64,000 nucleotides of DNA from Chitinophaga pinensis DSM 2588 (GCF_000024005.1 NC_013132.1:4706001-4770000); one strand, 5' to 3'; shown: positions 1 to 10,500, counted from the first letter of the stretch. The notes: generated by a model not told the origin, from the sequence alone. Made by a program: numbers and translations.

Positions 1-219
1 CTGGCTGAAGTAGGCGCCCTGGAAGGTATGCCGACAATGGAAGGTAAACGCATGATCGCGATCTTCGCACCTAAGAGTGCTAAGAAGAAATCTGACGGCG
101 GTAAAGAAGATCGTCCGAAAGAGGATCGTCCAAAGGATGATCGTCCGAGGGAAGATCGCCCGCAGCAGCCGAGAGAGCCGCGTCCAGCACCGACTCCATC
201 TGAAGGCAAACCTGAGTAA
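1..219 (+). CDS. infC: Translation initiation factor IF-3, C-terminal end (partial)
   Basis: The reading frame is open from base 1 and stops at 217-219, so only the last 72 residues are present. The stretch PTMEGKRMIAIFAPK lines up with the end of the IF-3 C-terminal domain (E. coli has PTKIEGRQMIMVLAPKKK), the domain that binds the 30S subunit and acts in initiator-tRNA selection. After it comes an extra tail of about 45 residues rich in K/D/E-R-P repeats (KEDRP, KEDRP, KDDRP, REDRP) and then Pro-rich sequence. E. coli IF-3 stops a few residues after APK, so this tail is an extension. A hairpin terminator follows at 266-294. The usual downstream partners rpmI-rplT are not next door; they sit inverted at 17.5-18.1 kb. 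The assignment rests on a short C-terminal alignment. Confidence 0.85.
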   Translation: MAEVGALEGMPTMEGKRMIAIFAPKSAKKKSDGGKEDRPKEDRPKDDRPREDRPQQPREPRPAPTPSEGKPE

Positions 220-265
220 TAGGAACTTAATCCGCTTTATTTACTTGGTGCAATTATATCGAATG

Positions 266-294
266 AACCCGGGACCTGTGTTCCGGGTTTTTTT
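266..294 (+). terminator. Rho-independent terminator after infC
   Basis: AACCCGG (266-272) and CCGGGTT (283-289) form a stem with a 10-nt loop, followed by a run of T. It lies 47 nt after the infC stop codon and should uncouple infC from the two-component genes downstream. Confidence 0.8.
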
Positions 295-410
295 GTTTGC
301 AGTCCTCCTTACTATCTTCCTCCATGTAGTCTCAGATAAGAAATACTTATGTTTAAATTCTAAACAACCGGATACCCAAATTTATTATATTGGGTAAGTT
401 TTGACACAAT

Positions 411-815
411 ATGCAGGAAAAGATCATTTGTTTTTTAATTGACGACGACGACGATGACCAGGAAATTTTTGCCCTGGCACTTGATACGATAGACCCGGAT
501 ATTACTTGCATCACCGCAAATGACGGAATCGAAGCGCTGAACAAACTTAATATTGACAGCGACTTTATTCCTGATTTTATTTTCCTGGACCTGAACATGG
601 TGCGGATGAACGGGAGGGAATGCCTGACCGAGATACGGAAACTGCCACGTCTGAAAAAGACTCCCGTCATTATATACTCCACTTCCTCAGAGCAGAAAGA
701 TATCACCGAAACAAAATCGTTAGGGGCCAATGATTATATCGTGAAACCCCCCAGCATCTCCGAACTTGTTAAAAGATTGGAGCAAGTTTTGAGAGGTAGA
801 ATTCAGACGATTTAG
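411..815 (+). CDS. Single-domain response regulator (receiver only)
   Basis: A 134-residue stand-alone receiver domain. The acidic pocket is an Asp run at residues 11-16, the phospho-acceptor is D60 in FLDLNM, the switch position is S90/T91 in YSTSS, and the conserved lysine is K112 in IVKPP. There is no DNA-binding domain, so it probably works by protein contact or as a phosphotransfer intermediate. It starts 7 nt before the end of the intergenic gap to the large hybrid kinase at 823, so the two are almost certainly co-transcribed and partners. A TAAGTTTTG stretch ending near 401 resembles the Bacteroidota -7 element and lies only about 10 nt before the ATG. It resembles the receiver protein at 36205-36657, which also pairs with a kinase. 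Confidence 0.9.
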   Translation: MQEKIICFLIDDDDDDQEIFALALDTIDPDITCITANDGIEALNKLNIDSDFIPDFIFLDLNMVRMNGRECLTEIRKLPRLKKTPVIIYSTSSEQKDITETKSLGANDYIVKPPSISELVKRLEQVLRGRIQTI

Positions 816-822
816 ATACTTT

Positions 823-3800
823 ATGGAACTAACCAAGACCGTAACCCCTGAATTCCTCACCGGCGGCGGTGAAATGGGGGAATTGATTCGCTCCAGGGAT
901 TGGTCTAAAACGCCATTAGGACCTGTTGAAGCGTGGCCTCAAAGTTTGAAGACCTGTGTGCGTATTATGCTTACTTCACGGCAACCCATGTTTGTATGGT
1001 GGGGCGGCGACCTGATTAACCTGTATAACGATGCATATAGAAGTATTCTCGGCGGAAAACACCCTGCCGTGCTGGGAAGTCCTGCCAGTGAGGTATGGAC
1101 GGAAATATGGGACCAGGTAGGTCCCAGGGCAGAAGTGTGTATGCAGCAGAATGTTGGCACATATGATGAATCATTGCTGCTACTGATGGAGCGGAATGGG
1201 TATCCTGAAGAAACCTACTACACGTTTTCATATAGTCCGGTGCCTGGAGATGAAGGCGGCACCAGCGGTATTATCTGCGCCAATACTGACGATACACAAC
1301 GTATCCTTGGTGAAAGACAATTACGTACGTTGAAAGATCTGGGTAGATACCTGGCGGAAGCAAAAGATGATGCAGATGTATATAACCGCGCTGTAGAAAT
1401 ATTAAAAGAAAACCCGGCAGATTTCCCTTTTGCCTGTTTTTACGAACTCAGTATACAGACCGGCACCCTGAACATGACGGCGAAAACAGATGAACTGTTG
1501 TCCACAGATATCCTGCCGCAAGAGCTTATCCTGGAGAGTACGATTGCTGACGACTGGCAGTTTCCCTACGTGATAACGCATAACCGTGCGGCCAGGATCG
1601 AGGAGCTTCAGGCGAAATATGGACAACTGCCTTCTGGTTGCTGGACGATCAGTCCGGACCAGGCACTCGTGATTCCTGTGATGCAAAACGGACAGGATTG
1701 TCCTTTTGCATTGCTCATCGTAGGTATTAATCCGCACCGGCAACTGGATGAAAAATACACCAGTTTTTTTCAGCTGGTCGCCGATCAGATCGCGGGTAGT
1801 ATTGTAAATGTGCATACAGTAGAAGAAGCCCGAAAAAGGGCGGAAGCGCTGCTGGAAATAGACCGGGCAAAAACCGCCTTTTTCAGTAATATCAGTCACG
1901 AGTTCCGCACACCATTGACGCTGATGCTGGGGCCACTGGAGGAATTGTTGTCTCAACAGGATGGTGTACTGACTAAGCAGCAGGAAGCCAATGTCACCGC
2001 TACTCACCGTAATGCTATGCGCTTGCTGCGACTGGTAAATACGCTGCTCGATTTCAGCCGTATTGAAGCGGATAAAGTCAGGGCACAGTATTTTCCGGTA
2101 AACCTCAGCGACGTGACGACGGATATCGCCAGTACGTTCAGAGCAGCAGTGGAACATGCAGGATTGGAATTCAATGTGACGTGTAAGGACCTCTCTATGG
2201 CTGCTTATGTTGACCGCGATATGTGGGAGAAGGTTATCCTGAATCTCTTATCCAACGCCTTTAAATATACCTTACAGGGGAGCATCAGTGTGATCCTGGA
2301 GGAAAGCGATCAACACGCCATATTGCTTGTACGTGATACTGGCGTAGGTATTCCGGTGTCGGAACTGCCTAACATGTTTGAGCGTTTCCATCGGGTAAAA
2401 CAAAGTAAAGGCCGCTCCTTTGAAGGAACTGGTATCGGTCTTTCACTCGTGCGGGAGCTGGTACAACTGCACAACGGCGATATCAGTGTGGAGAGCGAGG
2501 AAGGGAAAGGCAGTACGTTTGCCGTAAAGATACCGCTGGGAAGAGCGCATTTGCCGGAAGAGCAGGTGGTAGAAAATGCAGGTGCAGGTACTAACCAGAC
2601 ACCCGGACTTAGTGCCGCTTATGTCAATGAGGCCATGTATTTCAACCGCCAGCAGGATAGCAATGGCATCGATATCGATAGGATTGAAGAAGGAGAAGAA
2701 AGAGCGCGTGTCCTGATCGTGGATGATAATGCTGATATGCGCGACTATCTGCAACGCCTGCTTGAAAAACAATATTACATCGAAACAGCCGCCAACGGAA
2801 AACTGGCGCTGGAAAAGATAGCAACACATCAGCCTGAACTGATCATCAGTGATGTGATGATGCCGGAAATGGATGGTATCGAACTGTTGCATCATGTAAA
2901 ACATAACCCTGCAACGGAGTCATTACCAGTGATCCTGGTGTCTGCCAGGGCAGGTGAGGAAGCGACTATTGAAGGCTATGATATTGGTGCGGATGATTAC
3001 CTGACAAAACCATTTTCCGCCAAAGAATTACAGGCAAGGGTACGTGCACAGATCAGGGTATCCCGGCTGCACCGACATGCGCTGGACATCTTACAACATA
3101 GTGCAGAGGAACTGGAAAAGAAGGTAGAAGCACGTACTTCTGAGCTATTACGAAAAAACTCGGAACTGGAGCAGTTTGCCTATATCGCCAGTCATGATTT
3201 GCAGGAACCACTACGTAAGATCAGAACCTTCTCTGAGTTGTTGCAGAAAAGTCTGCAGAAAGGGAATCCCGTTAATAATTACTTTGATAAGATCCAGTCA
3301 TCCGCAGAAAGGATGACGCAACTGATCAAAGACGTGCTGGATTATTCCCGTCTCTCCAACACGGAAGAGAAGTTTGTTCCGATCGATCTGAACACGATAT
3401 TACAACAGGTAAAAGGCGATTTTGACCTGCTGATAGAGCAGAAACAGGCGACTATAAAAAGCAATACGCTGCCGGTGGTCAAAGGTATTCCTTTACAGCT
3501 TCAGCAGCTCTTTACCAACTTAATAGGTAACTCGCTCAAATTCTGTGAAAATCAGCCACTTATAAGTATTTTCGCATCACCACTACCGGCGCCGGAAATA
3601 CCGTTTTATCCGGGCTTACAGGAGGATATTTCTTATGTAAAACTGGAGTTTTCTGATAACGGAATCGGTTTTGAACAGCAGTTTGCCGAAAGGATATTTG
3701 CCATCTTCCAGCGATTGAATGAACGGAAGGTATATGCCGGTACGGGTATCGGGCTGGCACTCTGTAAGAAGATCGTAGAGAATCATCATGGGATCATCAG

Positions 3801-3855
3801 GGCGAATGGAAAGCTGAATGAAGGCGCTACATTTACAGTGATACTACCTGCTTAA
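823..3855 (+). CDS. Hybrid sensor histidine kinase with two transmitter modules
   Basis: A 1010-residue signalling protein without obvious membrane segments. In order: an N-terminal PAS-like region (about 15-150), a GAF-like region (about 160-335), a first HisKA with H359 in ISHEFRTPL, a first HATPase (G-box DTGVGI, then GTGIGLSL), a receiver with D677 in IISDVMMPEMDG, then a second HisKA with H791 in IASHDLQEPLRK, and a C-terminal HATPase (DNGIGF, GTGIGLAL). Two complete kinase cores around one receiver is unusual; most hybrids have one. The second core closely resembles the kinase core of the protein at 36707-38323 (ASHDLQEPLRKI in both), suggesting fusion of a phytochrome-type kinase module onto a classical hybrid. 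It is probably co-transcribed with the receiver gene at 411. A strong bidirectional hairpin follows the stop. The signal is unknown. Confidence 0.9.
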   Translation: MELTKTVTPEFLTGGGEMGELIRSRDWSKTPLGPVEAWPQSLKTCVRIMLTSRQPMFVWWGGDLINLYNDAYRSILGGKHPAVLGSPASEVWTEIWDQVGPRAEVCMQQNVGTYDESLLLLMERNGYPEETYYTFSYSPVPGDEGGTSGIICANTDDTQRILGERQLRTLKDLGRYLAEAKDDADVYNRAVEILKENPADFPFACFYELSIQTGTLNMTAKTDELLSTDILPQELILESTIADDWQFPYVITHNRAARIEELQAKYGQLPSGCWTISPDQALVIPVMQNGQDCPFALLIVGINPHRQLDEKYTSFFQLVADQIAGSIVNVHTVEEARKRAEALLEIDRAKTAFFSNISHEFRTPLTLMLGPLEELLSQQDGVLTKQQEANVTATHRNAMRLLRLVNTLLDFSRIEADKVRAQYFPVNLSDVTTDIASTFRAAVEHAGLEFNVTCKDLSMAAYVDRDMWEKVILNLLSNAFKYTLQGSISVILEESDQHAILLVRDTGVGIPVSELPNMFERFHRVKQSKGRSFEGTGIGLSLVRELVQLHNGDISVESEEGKGSTFAVKIPLGRAHLPEEQVVENAGAGTNQTPGLSAAYVNEAMYFNRQQDSNGIDIDRIEEGEERARVLIVDDNADMRDYLQRLLEKQYYIETAANGKLALEKIATHQPELIISDVMMPEMDGIELLHHVKHNPATESLPVILVSARAGEEATIEGYDIGADDYLTKPFSAKELQARVRAQIRVSRLHRHALDILQHSAEELEKKVEARTSELLRKNSELEQFAYIASHDLQEPLRKIRTFSELLQKSLQKGNPVNNYFDKIQSSAERMTQLIKDVLDYSRLSNTEEKFVPIDLNTILQQVKGDFDLLIEQKQATIKSNTLPVVKGIPLQLQQLFTNLIGNSLKFCENQPLISIFASPLPAPEIPFYPGLQEDISYVKLEFSDNGIGFEQQFAERIFAIFQRLNERKVYAGTGIGLALCKKIVENHHGIIRANGKLNEGATFTVILPA

Positions 3856-3876
3856 TATACCGGCAAAACATCAAAA

Positions 3877-3915
3877 TAAAAGAGGAACTGAGCAGTCAGT
3901 TCCTCTTTTATTTTT
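3877..3915. terminator. Bidirectional terminator between convergent genes
   Basis: A perfect 15-bp inverted repeat (3877-3891 and 3896-3910) with a 4-nt GCAG loop. T-rich sequence follows on the plus strand, and A-rich sequence before the stem gives T residues on the minus strand. It separates the hybrid kinase (plus) from the DUF4302 lipoprotein (minus). Confidence 0.85.
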
Positions 3916-3935
3916 GCAACAAGTTATGGTGATCG

Positions 3936-5246
3936 TTATTGCGGATATCCCGAGAAAAAGAAGGTAGGATGCTCTACACTTTTTAACTGGGCCAGTTTAC
4001 CTTCCTGACTGTCTACCAGGAAATCCATGGTAAAGCGGTCATTCCGGATATAGTCCAGCAAAGGTTTCATCTCCGTGGCAATCAGGCCGGCATTGCCCCT
4101 GAAGGTTTGTCCGGTGAATTTGAATACCCCGGCATTTGTCTTCGTATAGGTGAACGGATACTGTGCCAGGTACAAGTTGTTGTTCTGAATGACGTAGACA
4201 TCCACGTTCATGATACCCTGTGTCACGTCAAAGGCAAACTCTGTATAATACAGAGTCAGGCGGTAAGGGCCTGTACGAATAGCATTCGCCGCAGTGGTAT
4301 AGATCGTCGTGAAGTCGGCCGACCATCCCGGTAATGCCTGTGGCGGAACGATCAGGGAAGCAAAGTCAATGCCCAGTAACCTGTGTGCCGGCACGACAGA
4401 GCTGGGAGAGACTTTTACTTCTACCCGTTGACCATTTACAGTAACATAGAAGACTTCTTTCACCGGATCCCAGAAGAGTTCATGGAATGTATTGCCGTTG
4501 TACGTGATCGGGTTCTTCAGATAGAGTCCGTTTAATGTATAATAGTATCCGGTGGATAACAGCTGTACCTGCCCGGCATCATCGATGTAGATCAGGGTAA
4601 AGTTTTTGGCAAAGGAGTTCACACTTACCTGTAATTTGCGCCCATCGCTGAATTCGAGATACAACCACGGATTTTGCGCCATGTAGCTTTGCATGTTGTC
4701 AATCAGCGAAACGAAGTCACCTGCTGCATACGCTTCTGCTTCCGCCTGTGTCGCTTTTACCATCACCATTCTGGTGTTGTTGGCGATACCCGTCAGTTTG
4801 ATGGTATCCGCAGAAACGGCATCTATACTGTACTCAAAATCGATCGCATAACCCTGTCCGGTTGCTCCGCCGTAGACATTCGGATCAGGATCGGAGAGCA
4901 GGTGCAGGTAGGAATAGGTATCAAATAGTAGGGATGGACGCTGAACTGCTTTCAGGCGGTACGTACTTTCCAGTCCCTGACTGGCTGCATCCGGTGTAAC
5001 GTCACTGTACATGGTGACCCGGTCATTGGCGCCGAACTTAAAATAGAAGGCGTATCCGCCACCGGCGGCAGGATAGACACCTGTTTTCCATCCGTAGGCA
5101 CTTCCTGTTAATGTGGCCTTGTATTCTTTCATGGCTTCCTCCAAACGTTCTTCCGGTTTCTCTCCGAAAAGCGATTCGGTTTTATCCTTCGAACATGCGG
5201 CAAAGAGGAATGCCAGCAGTATAATATATAGTCTGTTATAAAGCAT
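3936..5246 (-). CDS. DUF4302 family lipoprotein of a SusCD operon
   Basis: A 436-residue secreted protein with a lipoprotein signal (MLYNRLYIILLAFLFAAC, Cys 18 of this start followed by SKDK). The ATG at 5246 was chosen because it begins this signal peptide; an in-frame upstream extension exists but runs back into the previous gene and looks non-coding. The mature sequence, with GSAYGWKTGVYPAAGGGYAFYF near the N-terminus (here cut at 20 or fewer: GSAYGWKTGVYPAAGG), matches the DUF4302 family as I know it, which occurs next to SusC/SusD and an HExxH lipoprotein in Bacteroidota. The function is unknown; a surface-exposed accessory role in substrate binding or processing is inferred from position. 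It is the last gene of the operon, 10 nt after the metallohydrolase, and ends at a bidirectional terminator. Confidence 0.8.
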   Translation of the reverse strand: MLYNRLYIILLAFLFAACSKDKTESLFGEKPEERLEEAMKEYKATLTGSAYGWKTGVYPAAGGGYAFYFKFGANDRVTMYSDVTPDAASQGLESTYRLKAVQRPSLLFDTYSYLHLLSDPDPNVYGGATGQGYAIDFEYSIDAVSADTIKLTGIANNTRMVMVKATQAEAEAYAAGDFVSLIDNMQSYMAQNPWLYLEFSDGRKLQVSVNSFAKNFTLIYIDDAGQVQLLSTGYYYTLNGLYLKNPITYNGNTFHELFWDPVKEVFYVTVNGQRVEVKVSPSSVVPAHRLLGIDFASLIVPPQALPGWSADFTTIYTTAANAIRTGPYRLTLYYTEFAFDVTQGIMNVDVYVIQNNNLYLAQYPFTYTKTNAGVFKFTGQTFRGNAGLIATEMKPLLDYIRNDRFTMDFLVDSQEGKLAQLKSVEHPTFFFSGYPQ

Positions 5247-5256
5247 GTTTCCTGTT

Positions 5257-6111
5257 TTACAAGTTATCAATTGCATCCTGTACGCGGGTCTGGAGACGGT
5301 AGAAGTCGATGTTGTAATTCTCCATAAAGTAGCGCACAACGATTTCTTCCTTCTGACGGAACTTCGCCTGTGCATCATCCGGGGCTTCGGCAATAATGGC
5401 TTCATAACCATCTTTACCTTCTACCAGCATGGTGGAGATCATTTCTACAAAGTCTTCATCCGGTGCGCTGCGGGCATACTGTGTAATAAATCCTCTATCC
5501 AGCGCTTCTTCCAGTGTATAGTCATTCCAGCTACCGGTATAGCCGGTAGAGATGCGTTTGTATTCTACAGGGTACATAATGGTCTGATGCAGAATATGCG
5601 CAAATTCGTGGTGAATGGTATGCAGCATTTCCTTTACAAAAGGCTTGTCAGTCAGTAAAAAATCATTCAGCCAGAATAATACGATCTTACGACCGCCTTC
5701 TGCTGTACCGAGTGTGATGGTATTGTTAGAGTTGAACTGCGGACTACCTACCAGGACAAACTGTTTCTGACAATAGGTTTTGAAGAAAGTCTCGCCGGCT
5801 TCTGCGATATAAGGCGCGATCCAGGTTTTCTGGATAGTGCTCATAACCGGTTGCACTTTACTTTCCATGACTGGTACCAGTGTTTTATCCAGGGTCAGTT
5901 CATAGCGTTCGAAGCGGTATTTGACTTCGATATTAAAGGGCTTTGTGAATACGGAATCCAGCCAGAAATCCAGCGGTCCTTTTACCCAGGTTTCACCTCC
6001 GAGGCCGGGGATGTTCACACTATCTATTTTATCATCCTTTGAACAAGCCATGATGCTACCGAGGAAGATAAATACCATGAGCAATTTTATCTGCATTTGT
6101 TTCATAGTCAA
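5257..6111 (-). CDS. Substrate import-associated zinc metallohydrolase lipoprotein
   Basis: A 284-residue lipoprotein: basic start, hydrophobic stretch and lipobox ending at C23 (SIMAC), followed by SKDD as expected for surface-exposed Bacteroidota lipoproteins. The catalytic zinc motif HEFAH is at residues 168-172, inside LHTIHHEFAHILHQ. This matches the family that NCBI names substrate import-associated zinc metallohydrolase lipoprotein, which is found with SusC/SusD pairs. By family logic it hydrolyses an outer-surface substrate (probably a peptide or peptide-linked compound) before import. It is third in the operon, 15 nt after susD and 10 nt before the DUF4302 gene. The real substrate cannot be read from sequence. 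The presence of an intact HExxH argues that it is an active enzyme. Confidence 0.85.
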   Translation of the reverse strand: MTMKQMQIKLLMVFIFLGSIMACSKDDKIDSVNIPGLGGETWVKGPLDFWLDSVFTKPFNIEVKYRFERYELTLDKTLVPVMESKVQPVMSTIQKTWIAPYIAEAGETFFKTYCQKQFVLVGSPQFNSNNTITLGTAEGGRKIVLFWLNDFLLTDKPFVKEMLHTIHHEFAHILHQTIMYPVEYKRISTGYTGSWNDYTLEEALDRGFITQYARSAPDEDFVEMISTMLVEGKDGYEAIIAEAPDDAQAKFRQKEEIVVRYFMENYNIDFYRLQTRVQDAIDNL

Positions 6112-6126
6112 ATTAGTTTTACCGTG

Positions 6127-7584
6127 TTAACGGGGGTTCTGTTGAATGCCGGCCAGTACAACTTCCTGTGGTAACTGGAAGAGACGACGTGGATCATTGG
6201 CGGTCAGAGTAGCTGATTCCCCGGTTACACTGGTATGTGTAACAGGTAGGTCATAGCGTAAGATGTCAAACCAGCGGGTACCTTCCTGCATGAACTCTGC
6301 CCGTTTGAAGTCGAGTAATGCATTAATCAGCGCTGTTTTTATATCGGAGGTTTTGTAGAAGGTCCTCAACTTCGTGTCTGTGATCCTGAAGTCACTGTTA
6401 TAGTTTTCTATACGCATGCTGGCGTAATCATCCAGGTCCTTTTTGGCAGCCGTGTTGTTGCCCAGGTGAATATTGGCCTCTGCCCGGTTAAACAATGCTT
6501 CTTCCGCTGTGAAGAGTGGGAAAATGGTATATGGTACCCCGATATCAGCATTGGCGCTGGAGCGTACGAAATGTTCACGGAATTTCAGAATTAGCCAGTT
6601 TTCGGTACTGCCCCGGTAGTAAAGCGGCTGTACCCAGCTGCCTGTCGTTACATTCGGGTCACCATATAATCCATATACCAGGTCTGTTCTCAAACCATAG
6701 CGATAGCTGGCTACAGAACGGGCCCAGTTGGAAGGCGCTTCTACCAGCAGGAGGTTGGCTGTTTCAGATGCTTTGGTATAGATGGCCTCCATTTCTGTAC
6801 CGGTCAGCTGACTGTATACCGTTACCCAGGGACGCAGATTGGTTTTGAAGTTTCCGCCGGGGAATACATTGTTCGAATAGGTGATCACTTTCTGATAATC
6901 CTTTTTGAACAGGTAGAAACGGGCAGCGAAGGCATTGGCTGCGGCTTTGTTGAAATGGTATTTTGGTACCTTATAAGCAGTATTGTCCAGCAGCGGTAAA
7001 CCCGTTAACAGGTCTTTTTCGATCTGCTCATATACAAAGGCGACGGTCTTCCTTTCATATTTCGCATTGACAATTTTCTCAGGTGTGGTCACATAAGGAA
7101 TACCGGGATCCTGTGCTGCTGTTGTGGCATTGTATACTTTGGAGAACAGGGTCACCAGCATAAAGTGGTTGTATGCACGGGCCACCAATGCTTCGCCTTT
7201 CTGTGCGTTATAATCTTCCGGATTGTCTGCTTTAGCAATCGCTTCCAGCGCCTGATTACAGGCTGCGATAGACTGGTAACAGGCATTCCAGTAGTTGGTA
7301 GGAGAGCCTTGTTCCCGTTCTGTCACATCCCGGAAGAAGTAAGGATTGGTATTGATCTGTTCTGTAAGGAAACCACCGGTGCCTTTGTCGGCTGCATTAT
7401 CAGACGCCGCTTCGGTGAAGGTGGCATAGTCTGCCTGCGGATAAGCAGTAGCTAACAACTCGGCTACTTTCTCCACCGAATTAAGCTGTGTACGCTGGTC
7501 GGGCGACTGCTCCAGGTATTTCTTACAACCGGCGGCCGTGATCAGTGTTGCAGCAATTATATAGTAAGTTATCTTTTTCATCAT
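6127..7584 (-). CDS. RagB/SusD family nutrient-binding outer membrane lipoprotein
   Basis: A 485-residue SusD homologue. The lipoprotein signal is MMKKITYYIIAATLITAAGC with the lipidated Cys at 20, followed by the typical KKYLEQSPDQRT start of the mature protein. TPR-like helical segments typical of the family follow (EALVARAYNHFMLVTLF, NKAAANAFAARFYLFKKDY), and the C-terminus has EFMQEGTRWFDILRY and RLFQLPQEV, both common in SusD proteins. SusD proteins cap the SusC barrel and capture ligand at the cell surface. The gene lies 15 nt after susC and 15 nt before the metallohydrolase gene, so all are one transcript. No polysaccharide hydrolase is nearby, so a non-glycan substrate is possible. 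Confidence 0.92.
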   Translation of the reverse strand: MMKKITYYIIAATLITAAGCKKYLEQSPDQRTQLNSVEKVAELLATAYPQADYATFTEAASDNAADKGTGGFLTEQINTNPYFFRDVTEREQGSPTNYWNACYQSIAACNQALEAIAKADNPEDYNAQKGEALVARAYNHFMLVTLFSKVYNATTAAQDPGIPYVTTPEKIVNAKYERKTVAFVYEQIEKDLLTGLPLLDNTAYKVPKYHFNKAAANAFAARFYLFKKDYQKVITYSNNVFPGGNFKTNLRPWVTVYSQLTGTEMEAIYTKASETANLLLVEAPSNWARSVASYRYGLRTDLVYGLYGDPNVTTGSWVQPLYYRGSTENWLILKFREHFVRSSANADIGVPYTIFPLFTAEEALFNRAEANIHLGNNTAAKKDLDDYASMRIENYNSDFRITDTKLRTFYKTSDIKTALINALLDFKRAEFMQEGTRWFDILRYDLPVTHTSVTGESATLTANDPRRLFQLPQEVVLAGIQQNPR

Positions 7585-7599
7585 TACATGGGTTTTAGG

Positions 7600-10500
7600 T
7601 TATAAACCTGCTTTCAGGGAAAGGGTGAACTGTCTTGGGATCGGCAGTGCAACACCTCCGGAATTGAAGAATTCAGGATCCTGTCCGTTGAGACGGTCGT
7701 CCGCATAGATCAGCCATACGTTATTGGCTACCAGGCTGACAGACAGGTTATTAAATCCTGCCCTGCGGATCATTTTTGGCGGAAGATTGTAAGCGACGGA
7801 TACCTGTTTCAGTCTTACAAAATCGCCATTGGCTACGCGAGCAGTGGAGTAGTTGTAGTTGTTGTACGGATATGCGCCGTCCAGCAGTGAGTTGCCCAGT
7901 TTATCCAGTACGGAAGGTACGTCGGTACGGGTTTCATCTCCCGGCAGTGTCCAGCGGTTCAGGAAGTCATTGGAACTGGCATCCAGATCGGTGTACTGCT
8001 GTTTGAAACCTGGGTTCAGACGGATCTTATTACCCGTGCTGTAGGTTACCAGGGCTGACAGGGAGAAGTTGCTGTAACGGAGGGTATTGAACCAGCCGCC
8101 GGTCAGGGTAGGATCTACCGGACCATTGTATACCAGGTTGTTTACCTTATCGCTTTGCAGGTATACGTTACCACTTTTTTGTCCGTCCTGGTTGGTGAAT
8201 AAAGGCGTACCATCTTTCGGGTTCAGCCCTTCAAACGGAATGGAGTACAGTCCGCGTACCGGGTGACCAACAGTCGCGCCACCATCTGCAACTACCAGAT
8301 CCCATATAATCGGCAGATTTTCCAGTTTGGTAATTTTTCCTTTGTTGTAACCAACGGTCAGTTGCGTCCGGAGCCCCCATGTCTTGTTATCGACAATCTT
8401 GTAGGCAGCAGTAGCTTCCACACCATGAGATTTCATATCGCCGTAGTTGGCAATTTTTACGCTTTCTCCACCGATACCGGAGGTACGGATCGGACCGATC
8501 AGATCAAATCCTTTACGCAGGTAACCGTCGATGGTGAAGGTCAGTCTGTCCTGGAACAGGCCCGCATCGATACCAACGTTGGTCTCGTATTGTTTCTCCC
8601 AGGTTAATTCAGAGTTTTCGAGGCTCTGGATATAAATAACAGATTCTATTTCGGAAAGATAAGGGCGTTTGGCGCTACGGTTCTGCAATACGACACTGGA
8701 ATTACGGGCATTACCCATACTGCCCGTCAGGCCGTAAGTGGCACGGAGTGTCAGTCGGTTGACGGTTTCCTGTCTGCGCATAAAGTCTTCCGTATCTACG
8801 TTCCAGGAACCGCTGACGTTCCAGGTAGGTAACCAGCGTGCGGTACGGGATTCACCGAGGAGGTTGGAACCATCGTAGCGGATGCTGGCGTTGAAGTTAT
8901 ACTTTCCTTTGTAGGAGTAAGCCGCATTGGCTAGGTAGGCCAGGTAGCGGTCATAGTTCTGTGAGATGCTGTAGTAGTTGAAGTTGTTTTCTACGTTCTG
9001 CTTGATGATATTCGGATCGATGAAGGGCACGCCACCTTTGTCGAACTGATAGCCATATCCGTCAAACTGCCTGTTCTGACGGTTCGCATAGCGCAATTCC
9101 TGCGATCCGAGGAAGTTCACCATATGTTTATCATTCCAGTTTTTATTCCATTCGATCATGTTACGGAAATAGTAGCTGACCAGGTAGTCATCTTCCGTTG
9201 TATAGATACCACCGTAGGGCAGCACTACTACCGGTTCTGCTTCCGGATCATCCGGGTTGCGGTAGAGGAAGCGGTTACGGGAGCGGATGGTGGCATCGCC
9301 TGCTGCACGGTATGCCTGCGGCATATTGGAGTTCTCCTTGATCTTGTGATCCTGGCTGGATTTCACATAGCGGAGGTTACCGAGGAAGGTATACTTCAGG
9401 TTCTTCAGGATCTTATAGGAGAAGTCGCCCTGCAACTTGATATCGAGCTGGGTCAGGTCGATGTAGTTGTTGCTCATTTCATTGACGATATTGAAAGGAG
9501 CGAAGTTGCGGGTGAAGTATTCCAGGTTACCTTTTTCATCGTAGGCAGTCAAGGCGCGGCTGGTATTGAGTGCGTAACTATAGGGATTGATGTCAAAGTC
9601 GCGGTCGAATTGTCCGCTTACCGCATTACTGTTCCTGTTCAGCGTACCAGGTACCCGCTGGTCACGTACGACACCCTGGGTGATAAAACCGAAGGAGACT
9701 TTATCGTTGATATTGTAGTTGGCTCTTACGTTACCGGTGAAGCGTTTTACTTTATCGGCCATTGTCCAGCCCTGGTCCTGCAGGAAGCTGGTGGAGACGT
9801 AGAGTTGAGATTTATCGGTACCGGAGGATACGCTGAGCGAGTGTTCCTGCATAAAGGAGTTGCGGAACAATACATCAAACCAGTCGGTATTCGCTTTGGC
9901 GTAACGCTCAAGGAACTGGCGTTTGCTTTCAGGGCTGTTATACAGACCGAAGGAGCCGTTGGTGGCGTTGTATTTATCGATCAGATTATACATTTTGGTG
10001 TAGACGCCGCCATTTTCGGCACGTGTAGCATCAGAATGGTTTAACCATCCTTTCAGGGACAGTTCGTTATAGAAAGCCATCTGATCATCCGACTTCATGA
10101 TGTCGAACTGATCGTAAGTAGGTTTCAGGTAGGTGGAGAAGTTGCCGGTATAGGAAATTACGGGTTGACCGACCTTACCTTTTTTCGTCGTTACGACTAC
10201 CACGCCGTTCATCGCACGCGCACCATAGAGGGCGGTGGCGGCAGCATCTTTCAGGATCTGAAAGCTTTCGATATCGTCCGGGTTCAGGCCCGCTACAGAG
10301 GAACCGAGCAGGGTAGAAGGGTTACCGGTGGAGAGCTGTTCGTTGGATACGTTGATGACGTCTTCCAGTACGACACCGTCCACTACCCAGAGTGGTTTAT
10401 TATCGCCGGTGATGGAGGTGGCGCCGCGTACACGTATTTTAGGCGCCGCACCGAAGGTACCGGATACGTTCTGTACGCTGACACCGGCTACCTGGCCTTC

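Noticed and set aside
5247..5411. Upstream extension of the DUF4302 gene to 5411
   Set aside because: It overlaps the metallohydrolase gene and would hide the lipoprotein signal, which begins at 5246.
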